Origin: Lachnospiraceae bacterium UBA7143
Lineage (GTDB): Bacteria; Bacillota; Clostridia; Lachnospirales; Lachnospiraceae
NCBI GenBank assembly: GCA_002491905.1
Contig: DKWV01000043.1
Coordinates: forward strand, 9,208-28,155
Direction: 5' to 3'
DNA length: 18,948 nucleotides
The notes below the pieces were generated by a model that saw only the letters and a program-made list of their open reading frames with translations, did not search any database and had not been told where the DNA came from. Below, in pieces: positions 6,502-14,676 of the stretch; the stretch's first letter is position 1; every line of letters starts with the position of its first letter. Made by a program: the position numbers and the translations under genes.

Positions 6502-6702
6502 TTCTTCATCATGCACAAGACAAGTCCGCACCTTGACGGCGCTTATGCGGCGTTTGGAAAAGTGATAGAAGGTATGGATGTGGTGAACCGCATTGCTGAA
6601 ACTGCTACCGATTATGAGGACAGACCCTTGGAAAATCAGGTAATGCAGACGGTTACCGTAGAAACTTTCGGTGTGGATTATCCGGAACCGGAGAAGCTGT
6701 AA
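6502..6702 (+). pseudogene. 3' fragment of a cyclophilin-type peptidyl-prolyl isomerase gene
   Basis: From 6502 the frame reads FFIMHKTSPHLDGAYAAFGKVIEGMDVVNRI, the conserved C-terminal third of bacterial cyclophilins, and ends at the TAA at 6700-6702. Upstream of FFI the conserved ARTxxPxSAxSQ-type sequence is missing and AT-rich element DNA appears, so the promoter, start and the front of the catalytic domain are absent. The remaining piece lacks the active-site Arg region and should not be a functional isomerase. The simplest reading is that the conjugative element inserted in this gene, whose 5' part would lie at the other element end. Confidence 0.8.
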
Positions 6703-6760
6703 ACACAACCATTTCGGGCGGAAGGGATATCTGTGAATTTTCCGGGCTTCAGGAACACGT

Positions 6761-7510
6761 TCAGGGGATCTGGCAGTAGTAATTAAAATACTGTTCCCGC
6801 AGTCCTTTGTATGTACCTCTCGGCAGATAAATCTTTCTTCCGCCCGTCAGACAGATCTCATGTGCGTTCAGACTGTCGACGTATTCCAGATTGACAGTAA
6901 AGGCGGCGCCGATCCGCACAAATTTATGATAGGGCAGAAGCAGTGCGTAAAGATCCGTCATGGTCATGCGCGCCATGCACTCCCCGCCATCCGAAAGATG
7001 CAGGCACTGCGTTTTCCCCTGTGCTTCACACCATACGATGTCATCTACCGCCACCCTCGCAATTCTTCCTTCGAACTTGAGCAGAATGTATCTCTTCCGT
7101 TCCTTCTCCCTCTCTTTCAAAAGTCTGTCCAGAACATCGAACATTTTCTCCTGCGTGACCGGCTTTAAGAGATACTGTGAAGCTTCCACATCAAAAGCCT
7201 CCAGCGCATACTCCCTGGATGTGGTGAGGAAAAACAGCTTGGCCCGGTTCCCCATACTCCGCAGTTTTTTCGCCGTCTTCATTCCGCGGGACTCCTGTTC
7301 CCCCTCTTCGCCCGGCATAAAGATATCCATAAAAATCAGATCCGGCGCATAATTTTTATCCTCAATCCTGCAAAGCAGATCATCCGCGCTCTCGAACCGT
7401 TCAATCACAAATTCCACTCCGCCGCGTTCCTGTTCATAAGCGCCCAATATTTTTTCTGTTTTGTTAAGCTCTACCGTCTCATCATCGCAAAGCGCTGTCA
7501 GATAAGTCAT
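6761..7510 (-). CDS. LytTR-family (AgrA-like) response regulator
   Basis: A 249-residue response regulator. The receiver domain (about 1-125) has the acidic pair D9-D10, phosphoacceptor D62 (LIFMDIFMPG), the conserved Thr at 96-97 (LTTS) and K116 (YLLKPV). A LytTR DNA-binding domain follows at about 140-245 (ILLKFEGRIARVAVDDIVWCEAQGK, then HKFVRIGAAFTVNLEYVDSL). Its start overlaps the stop of the sensor kinase gene by 4 bases, so the pair is co-translated. Regulators of this kind bind promoter direct repeats in virulence, bacteriocin or quorum circuits. No target can be named here. Confidence 0.92.
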   Translation of the reverse strand: MTYLTALCDDETVELNKTEKILGAYEQERGGVEFVIERFESADDLLCRIEDKNYAPDLIFMDIFMPGEEGEQESRGMKTAKKLRSMGNRAKLFFLTTSREYALEAFDVEASQYLLKPVTQEKMFDVLDRLLKEREKERKRYILLKFEGRIARVAVDDIVWCEAQGKTQCLHLSDGGECMARMTMTDLYALLLPYHKFVRIGAAFTVNLEYVDSLNAHEICLTGGRKIYLPRGTYKGLREQYFNYYCQIP

Positions 7511-8856
7511 CCTTCCTCCGTCCCAGTCTGTTTTTCTCCTGCGTTCCCAGATTCCGTATTCATAATAAGCCTGAATGTAAACACTCCGCCGTCGTTTTTG
7601 AAATCGTATTCCCCATTATATTTCTTCGCTGTTCTGATAATGCTGGAGACCCCGACGCCTCCCGTAAACTCATTTTGGGGTTTTCCGTCCTTTAACGTAG
7701 TTTCCTTTCTACATGTATTGCTGCAGGAAATAATCAGTTTGTTCTTTCTCTTTTTGAGCATCAGGTCAATAAATCGCTCCCGCTCCTTCTGATATTTTTT
7801 CACTTCCATACATGCATAAATCGCATTCTCATAGGCGTTGGCAAGAATCGCTACCAGATCAATGCTCGGTACCGCCAGATCTTTTCCAAGTTCCACATCC
7901 AGTGTCACCTTAATCTGCTCATTTTCCGCCTTTCGGGTATATGCCGAAAGGATATTATTGACGGCGGTATTCGCACATATCGTTTTCGGTATTCCCTGAT
8001 CCGTCTCCCTGTCATACTCCTTCAGGTACTGTAAAAGCTCTTCCGTCTCGCCCCTGCGCAGACACTCCGCCATAACCGCGTTATGGTGTCTGATGTCATG
8101 CCGAAGCCGCCTGCCGGACTCCAGGGATTCCTCCAGAATCTCCAGCTGCCGTTCCAAAAGCCTGTAGTTCATCTGGATCAGCTGGTTTTCCCTCTCATAT
8201 TCCTTTTCCTTCCCGACATGCAGATAAAATCGGAACACCAGAAGCTGTAAAGTCCCTGTCAGGAAAAAGTTCGTCAGTACCTGGTAGATTCTCTGCACCG
8301 TCATTTTCCTGTTCAGGCTTGGGTTTAAAATATAGCCAATGCCAAGAAGGACACAGACAACCAGCGCCACAACACTGAATTTGTCCGCCTCATTCTCCAC
8401 ATAATCGCCAAATCCCTTTATGGAATCCCTGACATATCTGTCGATGCCAAACGCAATCAGCAGAATCAGCAGGATGCGGGCGAAGATATCCGCCCATACA
8501 TTGCTTTCAAAGAAAAGAATGGAAATCTCCAGCCCGCCAATCACAAACACAGACATCAGGTAAAACACCAGCGCCAGTTTATAAACCGTCAGATAAACAG
8601 AATCACTGCTCATAAAAACAGCAAGGATGGCAAAACAGAGATACATGGTAAAAGCTACCATCCGCGTGCAGCTTTCCCAGTCTGCCACATACCAGATGCA
8701 CGCCAGAAAAAGCACCACCACCGAAAAGCTGCTGTAGCAGAATATCGTTTTCTTCCTCCCAAACCGGGATCCCGCAAGCAGGGAAAACAGCAGGATTGTC
8801 CCCCCGAGACTGACTGCGAAGCGAAAAAACGCTATGTATATTGAACCGCCTAACAT
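7507..8856 (-). CDS. AgrC-like (HPK10) sensor histidine kinase
   Basis: A 449-residue membrane kinase. The first 215 residues hold about six to seven hydrophobic segments and no large ectodomain, as in peptide-sensing AgrC/ComD-type kinases. A coiled coil follows (about 216-250). The phosphoacceptor is probably H253 in RRLRHDIRHHNAV, a typical HPK10 context. The ATPase domain has the N-box LANAYENAIYACM (Asn 344) and a G-box GGVGVSSI (about 399-405). The ATG at 8856 is chosen because GAGG lies 7 bases upstream; a TTG at 8901 would add 15 basic residues. It pairs with the downstream LytTR regulator. No AgrB- or AgrD-like gene is adjacent, so its ligand is unknown. Confidence 0.88.
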   Translation of the reverse strand: MLGGSIYIAFFRFAVSLGGTILLFSLLAGSRFGRKKTIFCYSSFSVVVLFLACIWYVADWESCTRMVAFTMYLCFAILAVFMSSDSVYLTVYKLALVFYLMSVFVIGGLEISILFFESNVWADIFARILLILLIAFGIDRYVRDSIKGFGDYVENEADKFSVVALVVCVLLGIGYILNPSLNRKMTVQRIYQVLTNFFLTGTLQLLVFRFYLHVGKEKEYERENQLIQMNYRLLERQLEILEESLESGRRLRHDIRHHNAVMAECLRRGETEELLQYLKEYDRETDQGIPKTICANTAVNNILSAYTRKAENEQIKVTLDVELGKDLAVPSIDLVAILANAYENAIYACMEVKKYQKERERFIDLMLKKRKNKLIISCSNTCRKETTLKDGKPQNEFTGGVGVSSIIRTAKKYNGEYDFKNDGGVFTFRLIMNTESGNAGEKQTGTEEG

Positions 8857-9003
8857 TCTAATTCCTCTTTTCCTGCCCGACTTTTTTACGCAAATTTTCA
8901 ACTTTCATAGCACTATTTTACAATATTTTTTCACATAAAAAAGCGGCGGAAGCCAATTGTTACCTGACGTTTATTTTCGCGCTCCCTTTTGGCCGGAAAA
9001 GGC

Positions 9004-9032
9004 CTGTCCATAATACATTTTTATGCTATACT
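9004..9032 (+). promoter_or_regulatory. Probable promoter of the OmpR-type regulator gene
   Basis: TATACT (9027-9032) is preceded at 17 bases by CTGTCC (9004-9009), a weak -35. The predicted start near 9039 leaves a leader of about 80 bases before the ATG at 9122. The rest of the 8857-9121 gap is AT-rich near 8900-8940 and must also contain the start site of the minus-strand kinase operon, for which I see no convincing promoter. Confidence 0.5.
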
Positions 9033-9121
9033 AGATAAAAAATCAGGGATTTTTGCCGCGGATCTGCGCCTGTGCCCAGGACTGCGTGCTGCGTATGAAT
9101 TGTGTATGAACGAGGAAAAAT

Positions 9122-9805
9122 ATGTACAATATTCTGATGGTGGATGACGATCCGATGATACTAGAAAATAACAAGACGTATTTCAGCGCCGTGGGATATG
9201 CCGTTGTCTGTGCTGACACTGCGGAAGCTGCCGAGAAAATCATCTTATCCAATGCTCTTGACTGCGTTATTCTGGACGTTGACCTGCCCGATATGAGCGG
9301 TTTCACCTTATGCGAAAAAATACGCGCGAAGACCGGTCTTCCCATTATTTTTCTTTCCGGCTACACCGAGGAGGAGAGCCGTATCCGCGGCCTGTCGATC
9401 GGCGGGGACGACTATGTATGCAAACCTTACAGCCTAAAAGAGCTGGAACTGCGTGTACAGGCACGCATCCGCTCCGGCAGGGCCGCTGAGCCGCCGAAAA
9501 CGCTTACCTATGGTCCGCTCTCCATCTGCCCCTCCTCCTGCAGCGTAAGTTATGAAACATCCTCCGTGGATTTTTCTTCCTACGAATTTGATGTGCTGTA
9601 TTTTCTTGCAAAACATCCCAATGAAATTTATACGCCGGAGCAGATTTACGACTCCGTATGGAAAGCGCCGGTCAATAAAGGGCAGAAGTCCCTGCAGGTC
9701 ATTATGGGGCGCATCCGAAAGAAGCTCTACGACATCTGCCCCGGCCACGACTACATCCAGACTAAACGGTACAAGGGCTACCTCTTTGTCCCTGACTGGG
9801 AGTAG
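9122..9805 (+). CDS. OmpR/PhoB-family response regulator
   Basis: A 227-residue response regulator. The receiver domain (1-115) shows D8-D10 (MVDDDP), phosphoacceptor D52 (VILDVDLPDMSG), S79 (IIFLSGY) and K101 (VCKPYSLKEL). A winged-helix DNA-binding domain follows at about 125-225, with FSSYEFDVLYFLAKHPNEIYTPEQIYDSVW and VIMGRIRKKLYD as landmark sequence. Its last 28 bases overlap the end of the surface-protein gene on the other strand. The likely partner kinase is at 11790-13793 on the same strand, separated by that opposing gene. The family assignment is firm; the pairing is inferred from position. Confidence 0.92.
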   Translation: MYNILMVDDDPMILENNKTYFSAVGYAVVCADTAEAAEKIILSNALDCVILDVDLPDMSGFTLCEKIRAKTGLPIIFLSGYTEEESRIRGLSIGGDDYVCKPYSLKELELRVQARIRSGRAAEPPKTLTYGPLSICPSSCSVSYETSSVDFSSYEFDVLYFLAKHPNEIYTPEQIYDSVWKAPVNKGQKSLQVIMGRIRKKLYDICPGHDYIQTKRYKGYLFVPDWE

Positions 9806-11736
9806 GCGAAGAAGCCCACGGTTCCGACAGCCACCGCCAGCAGGATAAACCCTGCCGCAATCACTATATAATTGATCCGGGGACTGTCGGGGCGCAGCGT
9901 CCGTTCACTCATCTGCGGAACGGCCGTGCCGTTTTCCCCATATGCGGTTGAAGCGGTGACCGCCTCCTCATTTTCAGGCACGGTGGCATCGGACTCCCCG
10001 GAGCTGACGCTTTCTCTGCTCTCTGCGTTCGGCTCTACATGTAATGACAGGTCCTCATTGGTTTTTGGAGACTCGGCATTGAGCGGCTGCCCTCCTCCTG
10101 CGTTTGAAGCGGCGGTATTTGACCGGCTGCTGTCTGCCGCCGGAACCGGGGCCTTTCCTCCCGATTCCATATAACCTGCAGCTGTCGGGGTTTCCACTCC
10201 GTCACCGTCACTATCTGCACTGGTATAGTGGTCCGCGTCTTTGTCCGCCTCCTTCTCCTTCGGCGTGCCTGTGTCTTTCTGCGGATTACCGGGCGGATTG
10301 ATAATGGAGGTGCCTCCGCCCCTGCTGCCGCCTATGTCCTCCATATTTTCCAGGTTATCGGCCGCAAAGCAGAGCACATTGGAAAAGTATCTGGTTCCGT
10401 TATCGTTCCCCTGCAGGCGGATATATATGTTGGAATGGGCCGTCCTTTCGGTCTGTCCCGCATCCACGACGATGATGAAGCCTTCGTATGTACCCTCCGT
10501 CGGCGATTCATTGAATACGACCCAGTTTTCCGCGTCGAAGGAATACTCCGATATTAAGGTAAACGGGGATGTCTCCCCCGGCTTCGTATACCAGCCCCGA
10601 AAGACATAACAGTTCCCGTTCACCGACGCGTCTACCTCCGTAAAGGTCAACGGATAGTCATTATAGACGACCGTACACTGCACCGGCTCCGCGGACGATG
10701 CCTGTGAAAAAAATCCCTGCAGCCGGAAACGCCGTCTCTGCTCCTGCTGCTTTTCGGTTCCTTCCAGGTTCCACGAGACCGAAACCGGCTCGCCTTTATG
10801 GACTTGTCCCTGCCGGATGACTTCAGCGCTTATCTCCGTCGGGAGCACATCGTTTACCGTCTGTCCTTTTTCTACGACGGCACAGACGGGAACCGAATCT
10901 ATCACAAAAGGCGTATCCGCATAATGGATGCCCCCTGATATCCGGCAGTCAGAAGAAACAGCAAGACCTGCGCCTTCCTCCTGCCAGAGTGCGCACTGTC
11001 CGCTCTCCACCGTAATGCCCTGCATGGAAAGCATTCCTTTTTCCGCCACATAAAAGATGCCTTTCCCGTCCGATGCTCCCGAAAAGACGAGATGGTTATC
11101 GCTATAAAGTTCGATCTCCCCGGCTACGGTGATGGTATATTGAGCCGTATCGACCAAAACGGTGGGCATATTCATCCCGTTGGGGCAATAGCCGTATTCC
11201 CCGTCGAGCACCACGTGATCCGCAAGCCGTACCGTGCCGCCGGTATTCTTGTGTGATTCCAGCCACTCGATCAGTGCCTGGCCGGTGGATACGCTTTCTT
11301 CCGGGTCCTGCCGTCCGGCGGATTCCATAGCCTGCGCCGTATACAATCCGGCATCCGGCTGCAAATCCGTTTCCGAAACGTCGGCTAAATCGCCATCCGG
11401 CTCTGCTTCCGAAATGTCGGACGAACCGCCGCCCGACTCTGCTTCCGGGGTATCGGCCTGCTCGCCACCCGACTCTGCTTCTGGAATGCCGGCCTGCTCG
11501 CCGCCCGACTCTGCTTCTGGAATACCGGCCTGCTCACCGCCCGCCTCTGCCTTCGGAATATCGGATGTATCGCCGGATTCCGCTCCCTGTTCGGAACCGT
11601 CATCCAGGTTGTCGGCTGATCCAACGCCCGGCTCCATATTCTGCTGCGAAGCCATTGTAACAGCGGAGCCGCCCCTGTAAAATGAAAAAGAAAATATGAG
11701 AGTAAGTGCAAACAGAAAGACACGCTTATTTTTCAT
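9778..11736 (-). CDS. Repeat-containing cell-surface protein with C-terminal membrane anchor
   Basis: A 652-residue exported protein. A signal peptide (MKNKRVFLFALTLIFSFSFYRGGSA) leads into an acidic, Gly/Glu-rich region with five 12-residue repeats (about 60-119, IPEAESGGEQAG type). A beta-rich central region (about 150-470) includes short stretches like right-handed beta-helix or Ig-like folds and a GWYTKPG segment similar to bacterial surface repeats. A Ser/Gly/Pro-rich linker (about 475-600) leads to one membrane helix (INYIVIAAGFILLAVAVGTVGFF) and a short basic tail. There is no LPXTG, so it is held by the helix. The ATG at 11736 has GGAGGG 5 bases upstream. It lies between a response regulator and a kinase gene; it may be their target or an external sensing partner. 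Confidence 0.8.
   Translation of the reverse strand: MKNKRVFLFALTLIFSFSFYRGGSAVTMASQQNMEPGVGSADNLDDGSEQGAESGDTSDIPKAEAGGEQAGIPEAESGGEQAGIPEAESGGEQADTPEAESGGGSSDISEAEPDGDLADVSETDLQPDAGLYTAQAMESAGRQDPEESVSTGQALIEWLESHKNTGGTVRLADHVVLDGEYGYCPNGMNMPTVLVDTAQYTITVAGEIELYSDNHLVFSGASDGKGIFYVAEKGMLSMQGITVESGQCALWQEEGAGLAVSSDCRISGGIHYADTPFVIDSVPVCAVVEKGQTVNDVLPTEISAEVIRQGQVHKGEPVSVSWNLEGTEKQQEQRRRFRLQGFFSQASSAEPVQCTVVYNDYPLTFTEVDASVNGNCYVFRGWYTKPGETSPFTLISEYSFDAENWVVFNESPTEGTYEGFIIVVDAGQTERTAHSNIYIRLQGNDNGTRYFSNVLCFAADNLENMEDIGGSRGGGTSIINPPGNPQKDTGTPKEKEADKDADHYTSADSDGDGVETPTAAGYMESGGKAPVPAADSSRSNTAASNAGGGQPLNAESPKTNEDLSLHVEPNAESRESVSSGESDATVPENEEAVTASTAYGENGTAVPQMSERTLRPDSPRINYIVIAAGFILLAVAVGTVGFFAYSQSGTKR
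11380..11559. repeat. Five in-frame 36-bp tandem repeats in the surface-protein gene
   Basis: The coding strand carries five consecutive 36-bp units encoding 12-residue repeats of the type (I/T/V)(P/S)EAESGGEQA(G/D). The first three are nearly identical and the last two diverge. The unit keeps the frame, so the number of repeats can vary by slippage or recombination without breaking the protein. Confidence 0.8.
11655..11683 (+). promoter_or_regulatory. Probable promoter of the 7TM-type histidine kinase gene
   Basis: TTGTAA (11655-11660) and TAAAAT (11678-11683) are separated by exactly 17 bases. The site lies inside the 5' coding end of the divergent surface-protein gene, giving a leader of about 100 bases antisense to that gene. 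The two start codons are only 53 bases apart, which leaves no room for two separate promoters between them. Confidence 0.5.
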
Positions 11737-11789
11737 AAGAACCCTCCATGCCAGGTTAATCATTTTTATCAGAAGGAGCATTTATTCGC

Positions 11790-13793
11790 ATGAAACAGAA
11801 CATACTTACGAAATCCGTATTGCAGACAATACTGGTAATCACCGGCGCCTTTATCTTTTGCCTGGTTGGGCTGTCCGCAATAACACAGTATGATAATAAA
11901 TATATATCAAAGATGGCTTCTGCACAAGGCCATTTTTGCACGATTCCAGAAAAAGGGTATTGCTCACTTGTCGACGGCTGGGAGTTTTACCCGGATGTTT
12001 TGCTCTTCCCGGACGACTTTTCTTCCCAGACTCCGTCCTATTACAGCACATGGGCTGGCAAATACCCTAATCTTTCCTTATTTCATGAAGACAACAATCC
12101 TTACGGCGTCTCAACCTGGCGGTTACATTTAAAGGGAAACGGCAGTGTCCTTCTCTATCTGCAGGAGCCTCTCTGCGCCGCAAGAGTCTACGTAGACGGC
12201 CTTTGTCTTGGCGGAACCGGCGATGTATCTCCTGACAGCTACGCCCCCCTGATCAAAGATAACGCCTATTCATTTTTAATTGACGGCGATGCGGAGCTGA
12301 TTATCCAGACCGCCAACTATTCCCATTATTATGGGGGAATCTGGTATGCGCCAGTCATAGGGGATGCAGACAGTGTCAGCCGTCTCATCGCTTCCCGCAT
12401 GTTCCTCTATGGCCTGCTGTTCTTTTCATCCCTCACGCTCTCCCTGTTCTGCATTGTACTCTGGAGACGCAAAGAGGACAGCGGCAGGACCGCCACCTTC
12501 TACTTCGGCATGTTGAGCCTGTCCTTTGCGCTGCGTATCTGTTATCCTTTCCTAAGGCTGTTTGGCGTACCGTTTGTGCGCACGCTTTACGCGATAGAAG
12601 ACGCCGCCGCCGTGGCCGGCATTTACTTCTCCATGCAGATTACTCTTCTGCTTTTTTTGCCGGACGGCTTTGCGCGCCTGAAACAGGCACTCCGCGTTCT
12701 TTCATTGGGAGCCTGCGGCGTTGTCATCGCCGCCCCTTTGTTTGTATTCCCTCTGGTTCCCAGCCTTGTGCTCTGGTACGGGCCGCTTATTTCATGGTAT
12801 AAGGCAATCATGGCATTCTTTCTGATCAGCCTGACCGTTTACGGCGGTTTTATGGGCCTGCTTCACATTAAAATCATTCTTGCCGCCGCTGTCGCAAACG
12901 GTATCTGCCTGATTTACAGCGTCCTTTCCATCGGATACTATGAACCGTTCGCTGGTGCTTATCCTGAGGAGTACGGCTCCTTCTGTATGGTGATCGCCTT
13001 CGCCTTCCTAATGATACAGCGCAACCGGGAAATGGCTGAAGAAAACAGAAAACTCAATCTCCATCTGCAGGAGGAAGTTGAAGAAAAAACTGAGCATCTG
13101 CGCAGGCTTCTCACGGAAAGAGGGCAGCTGATCGCCGAGCTGGGGCACGATATGAAATCTCCTCTGACATCCCTCTCAAACATGGCTCAAATTATAAGGC
13201 TGAATGACATTATGCTGGATGAGGACACACACCAAAAAATGGTTCATATAGAAGAACAGTGTAATATTTTGTCTGACCGCCTGAAATCCATTCAGGAAAT
13301 CGCCGCACAGGCAAGCTCCCCTGCCAAAATGGAGCCTTTGCTTCTTAATACCTTTCTCGCGGAATTTTGCCACAACTGCCGTCCTATTATAGAGCTTTAT
13401 GGACCGAATTTTTTTGAACGCATTACCCCGCAGCCCTGTCATATTATGGCAAACCGGGACCAGCTTTTCCGCGCGCTGGAAAACCTTTTATACAATGCCG
13501 CCGACTTTACGCCGCCGGACGGCAAAATAACGCTTTCCCTGACAGCAGACGAAAGTACCGCCTACATCGCTGTCTCAGACACGGGCTGCGGCATCCCGGA
13601 GAAGGACCTCCCCAATATTTTCCGCCGCTCCTACACTACCCGCGGCGACAAAGGCGGGCAGGGATTGGGACTTGCCATTACCCGCGCCATTATTCTGGAA
13701 CACGCCGGACAGATAGAGGTAGTCTCCAAAGTGGGGGAGGGGACCACATTCACCATCTGTATTCCGACGGTGTCATCCCACAAACCTTTTTAA
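11790..13793 (+). CDS. Sensor histidine kinase with jelly-roll-like ectodomain and multi-pass membrane sensor region
   Basis: A 667-residue kinase. A first membrane helix (about 10-32) is followed by an extracytoplasmic domain (about 40-195). Its GVSTWRLHLKGNGSVLLYLQEP and ARVYVDGLCLGGTGDVS resemble the galactose-binding-like jelly roll of 7TMR-DISM sensors. About seven hydrophobic segments follow (about 200-410), then a coiled coil (411-445), a dimerisation domain with phosphoacceptor H453 (ELGHDMKSPLTSL) and an ATPase domain with N565/N569 (ENLLYNAADF), D597 (DTGCGIP) and GGQGLGLA (622-629). AAGGAG lies about 10 bases upstream of the ATG. The last 44 bases overlap the convergent AraC gene. 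A carbohydrate or envelope ligand is plausible. The OmpR-type regulator at 9122 is the likely partner. Confidence 0.88.
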   Translation: MKQNILTKSVLQTILVITGAFIFCLVGLSAITQYDNKYISKMASAQGHFCTIPEKGYCSLVDGWEFYPDVLLFPDDFSSQTPSYYSTWAGKYPNLSLFHEDNNPYGVSTWRLHLKGNGSVLLYLQEPLCAARVYVDGLCLGGTGDVSPDSYAPLIKDNAYSFLIDGDAELIIQTANYSHYYGGIWYAPVIGDADSVSRLIASRMFLYGLLFFSSLTLSLFCIVLWRRKEDSGRTATFYFGMLSLSFALRICYPFLRLFGVPFVRTLYAIEDAAAVAGIYFSMQITLLLFLPDGFARLKQALRVLSLGACGVVIAAPLFVFPLVPSLVLWYGPLISWYKAIMAFFLISLTVYGGFMGLLHIKIILAAAVANGICLIYSVLSIGYYEPFAGAYPEEYGSFCMVIAFAFLMIQRNREMAEENRKLNLHLQEEVEEKTEHLRRLLTERGQLIAELGHDMKSPLTSLSNMAQIIRLNDIMLDEDTHQKMVHIEEQCNILSDRLKSIQEIAAQASSPAKMEPLLLNTFLAEFCHNCRPIIELYGPNFFERITPQPCHIMANRDQLFRALENLLYNAADFTPPDGKITLSLTADESTAYIAVSDTGCGIPEKDLPNIFRRSYTTRGDKGGQGLGLAITRAIILEHAGQIEVVSKVGEGTTFTICIPTVSSHKPF

Positions 13794-14520
13794 AATAGCG
13801 GGTAAAATGCGGCAGGCTGTCAAATCCTGCCTGCGAGGCCGCCTGCGCTACTGGCAGCTTCTCCACCCGGAGCAGATACTTGGAACGCTCCACGCGGGCG
13901 TCCAGCAGTTCTGATTTAGGAGAACGGTTAAAAAACAGTTTATAGTAACTGTAAAACTGACTTGTTCCCAAATTCGTCAGCGCCGCCATGCTTTCCGCAT
14001 CCCACTTCCTGTCAATATGGGTCAGAATCTCAATCCTCGCTTTCCGAAACTGCTCAAAAAGGTCAGCCTGAATCCCTTTTCCTTCCGGGAACGTGTGAAG
14101 CTGTCTGGAAAAAAGAATAAACAGCTGATGCATCAGCTTGTCGGTCTGCTCCTGATAATACTCCTGTTTCGTCACGCTCTCCACGTAGATTGCCTTGAAC
14201 AGGACATTCATATTGTCAGGACAGGCCGGATAAACGATCTGACTGACGGGAATGTCATATGTTGTCAGAAACCGGTCATCATCGCAGGTAAAGTGTACAA
14301 AGCTGTTTTTAAACCTCCTGACCGCCTGATAAATCTGCGGTTCCCCGGGGGGATACAATAAAAATGCCCCCTCCTTTGCCATATGCGTCCCACCGCCCAA
14401 CTGCACTTTCATCGGCGTCATAAAGTAGAGAAAAAGGTAATCCCCGCTGCCCTCCGGGCGGTTGATCCTGTCACAGTCCGGGTTAAACCGGTTGTAGTCG
14501 CAGTATCCTATGTGAAACAT
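13750..14520 (-). CDS. AraC-family transcriptional regulator
   Basis: A 256-residue regulator. The N-terminal half (about 1-150) looks like a cupin-type sensing domain (LFLYFMTPMKVQLGGG, EGAFLLYPPGEPQIYQ). The C-terminal part (about 160-256) is the AraC double helix-turn-helix: AALTNLGTSQFYSYYKLFFNRSP forms the first and VAQAASQAGFDSLPHFTRYFKKVCGMTPSEYR the second, with the family signature at its end. The ATG at 14520 has GGGGAG 7 bases upstream. It is divergent from the GH51 gene and shares an intergenic region with paired 21-bp-spaced repeats. It is therefore the likely local regulator of arabinofuranosidase expression, perhaps activating on arabinose-type sugars. The ligand is inferred. 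Confidence 0.92.
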   Translation of the reverse strand: MFHIGYCDYNRFNPDCDRINRPEGSGDYLFLYFMTPMKVQLGGGTHMAKEGAFLLYPPGEPQIYQAVRRFKNSFVHFTCDDDRFLTTYDIPVSQIVYPACPDNMNVLFKAIYVESVTKQEYYQEQTDKLMHQLFILFSRQLHTFPEGKGIQADLFEQFRKARIEILTHIDRKWDAESMAALTNLGTSQFYSYYKLFFNRSPKSELLDARVERSKYLLRVEKLPVAQAASQAGFDSLPHFTRYFKKVCGMTPSEYRW

Positions 14521-14616
14521 GAAGATACTCCCCTTCCGTCACATCTTATTCTTCCGGGCAGTAAGTCAGGCGCCGTGCCTGCACGAGCATTTGACGAATG
14601 CCGCGGGAGCAAATAT

Positions 14617-14646
14617 ATTTTATCCCAAAATCGGAAGAAAAGTCAA
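14617..14646 (-). promoter_or_regulatory. Promoter of the AraC-family gene
   Basis: On the minus strand TTGACT (14641-14646) and TAAAAT (14617-14622) are 18 bases apart. The -35 lies within the paired repeats at 14635-14663, so a bound regulator would be expected to repress its own gene. Confidence 0.6.
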
Positions 14647-14663
14647 ATATGACGCAAGAAAAG
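14635..14663 (+). promoter_or_regulatory. Paired direct repeats, probable AraC-regulator binding site
   Basis: AAGAAAAG occurs at 14635-14642 and again at 14656-14663, exactly 21 bases apart (two helical turns), the usual spacing for AraC-family half-sites. Between them is GTCAAATATGAC, a partial palindrome. The site overlaps the minus-strand araC-type promoter and lies just upstream of a weak plus-strand promoter for the arabinofuranosidase. Confidence 0.55.
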
Positions 14664-14676
14664 ATATGGTTATTTC

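Noticed and set aside
9778..11736. Sortase-anchored protein
   Set aside because: No LPXTG-type motif precedes the C-terminal helix; the helix and short basic tail indicate membrane retention only.
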